From Methanogenium sp. S4BF (GTDB lineage: Archaea; Halobacteriota; Methanomicrobia; Methanomicrobiales; Methanomicrobiaceae): DNA of 64,000 nucleotides. Below, piece after piece: positions 63,799-64,000 of this stretch (its first letter is position 1; the number at the start of each line of letters is the position of its first letter). A program made the position numbers and the translations under genes. Location of the stretch: NCBI RefSeq assembly GCF_029633965.1, contig NZ_CP091277.1, positions 1,485,940 through 1,549,939 of the forward strand, read 5' to 3'. Below the pieces are notes generated by a model, which saw only the letters and a program-made list of their open reading frames with translations, did not search any database and was not told the origin of the DNA.

Positions 63799-64000
63799 GC
63801 ATATCGCCAAAATCCTTCAGAAATTCTTCGATTATTGTGGTGGTGATGTGCGGCATACAGACGATTCTCATATGCCCATGACGGGTGCGTGACACCTGCC
63901 ATCCCGCCGGGGCCGCAGGGCAGTCGAACGAGGCGACATTCACCTCGGGTTCGGCGAGGACCGGATACCCCAGCGCCGCCATCCCGTCGATGAGACGGTG
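63791..64000 (-). CDS. mfnA: Tyrosine decarboxylase MfnA (partial, C-terminus only)
   Basis: The frame enters from the right edge and ends at 63791, giving the last 69 residues of a PLP-dependent decarboxylase: [20 protein letters not shown] and [21 protein letters not shown]. The LRIVxMPHxT...EEFL tail matches archaeal MfnA, which makes tyramine for methanofuran (or beta-alanine from aspartate for CoA). The active-site lysine lies outside the window. It overlaps the hpt start by eight bases. The identity rests on a short stretch. Confidence 0.75.
   Translation of the reverse strand, partial: HRLIDGMAALGYPVLAEPEVNVASFDCPAAPAGWQVSRTRHGHMRIVCMPHITTTIIEEFLKDFGDMHV

Noticed and set aside
1-64000. 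CRISPR arrays, insertion sequences, integrase or attachment sites
   Set aside because: No spaced direct repeats, transposase-like frames or terminal inverted repeats with target duplications were noticed; the single tRNA gene has no partial copy nearby.

Overview
The window comes from a hydrogenotrophic methanogenic archaeon, most likely of the order Methanomicrobiales. The order is inferred from gene content and order; methanogen is certain. It carries methyl-coenzyme M reductase (mcrB, cut by the left edge), a complete tungsten-type formylmethanofuran dehydrogenase, heterodisulfide reductase HdrABC, formyltransferase Ftr, coenzyme B biosynthesis genes and the end of a methanofuran gene (mfnA). 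Genes are dense, often joined by ATGA or TAATG overlaps, with archaeal TATA-type promoters. I found no insertion sequence, prophage or CRISPR array.

Left part (1-21 kb): mcrB; a small siroheme/ferredoxin sulfite-reductase-like protein divergent from a formate-dehydrogenase-like pair whose alpha subunit has lost the catalytic Cys/Sec; a ClC-CBS transporter without the gating glutamate; then one long minus-strand operon fwdG-fwdF-hdrC-hdrB-hdrA-mvhD-fwdD-fwdB-fwdA-fwdC. That operon encodes the CO2-fixing and heterodisulfide-reducing halves of one electron-bifurcating assembly, with MvhD as electron entry point but no hydrogenase MvhAG. Divergent from it are a 60-residue Cys-motif protein and two overlapping moeA genes, the second fused to a binding-protein-like domain, which fits tungsten/molybdenum cofactor supply.

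Middle (21-31 kb): ftr, then a tightly overlapping plus-strand operon of two tandem Mmp11-like proteins, a radical-SAM/TPP-enzyme fusion, aksA, aksD, aksE, an uncharacterised Cys-rich protein and aksF. AksADEF make 2-oxosuberate for coenzyme B. The steps from 2-oxosuberate to 7-mercaptoheptanoate lack identified enzymes as far as I know, so the unassigned genes co-transcribed here are prime candidates. This is the most exciting part of the window.

Next (31-41 kb) is information processing and housekeeping: nfo, endA, trpS-pheS-pheT, hisF, an S-adenosyl/S-inosyl-homocysteine hydrolase, an 8-oxoguanine glycosylase and a response regulator. The 41-54 kb stretch is a looser accessory zone of stress, transport and signalling genes (YwbE, DUF5654, DUF2202 lipoprotein, receiver-PAS histidine kinase, Dps-like ferritin, ZIP transporter, Kef-type antiporter, CBS protein, NSS transporter, dicluster ferredoxin protein, Kv-like channel) plus one tRNA-Gln(UUG) and a lipoprotein.

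The right end holds leuC-leuD-leuB (leucine pathway, paralogous to aksDEF), a PAS protein, and a minus-strand cluster mfnA-hpt-dph2-METTL5-like methyltransferase-MFS transporter-UbiB kinase. The hpt frame is broken by an apparent one-base deletion in an A6 run.
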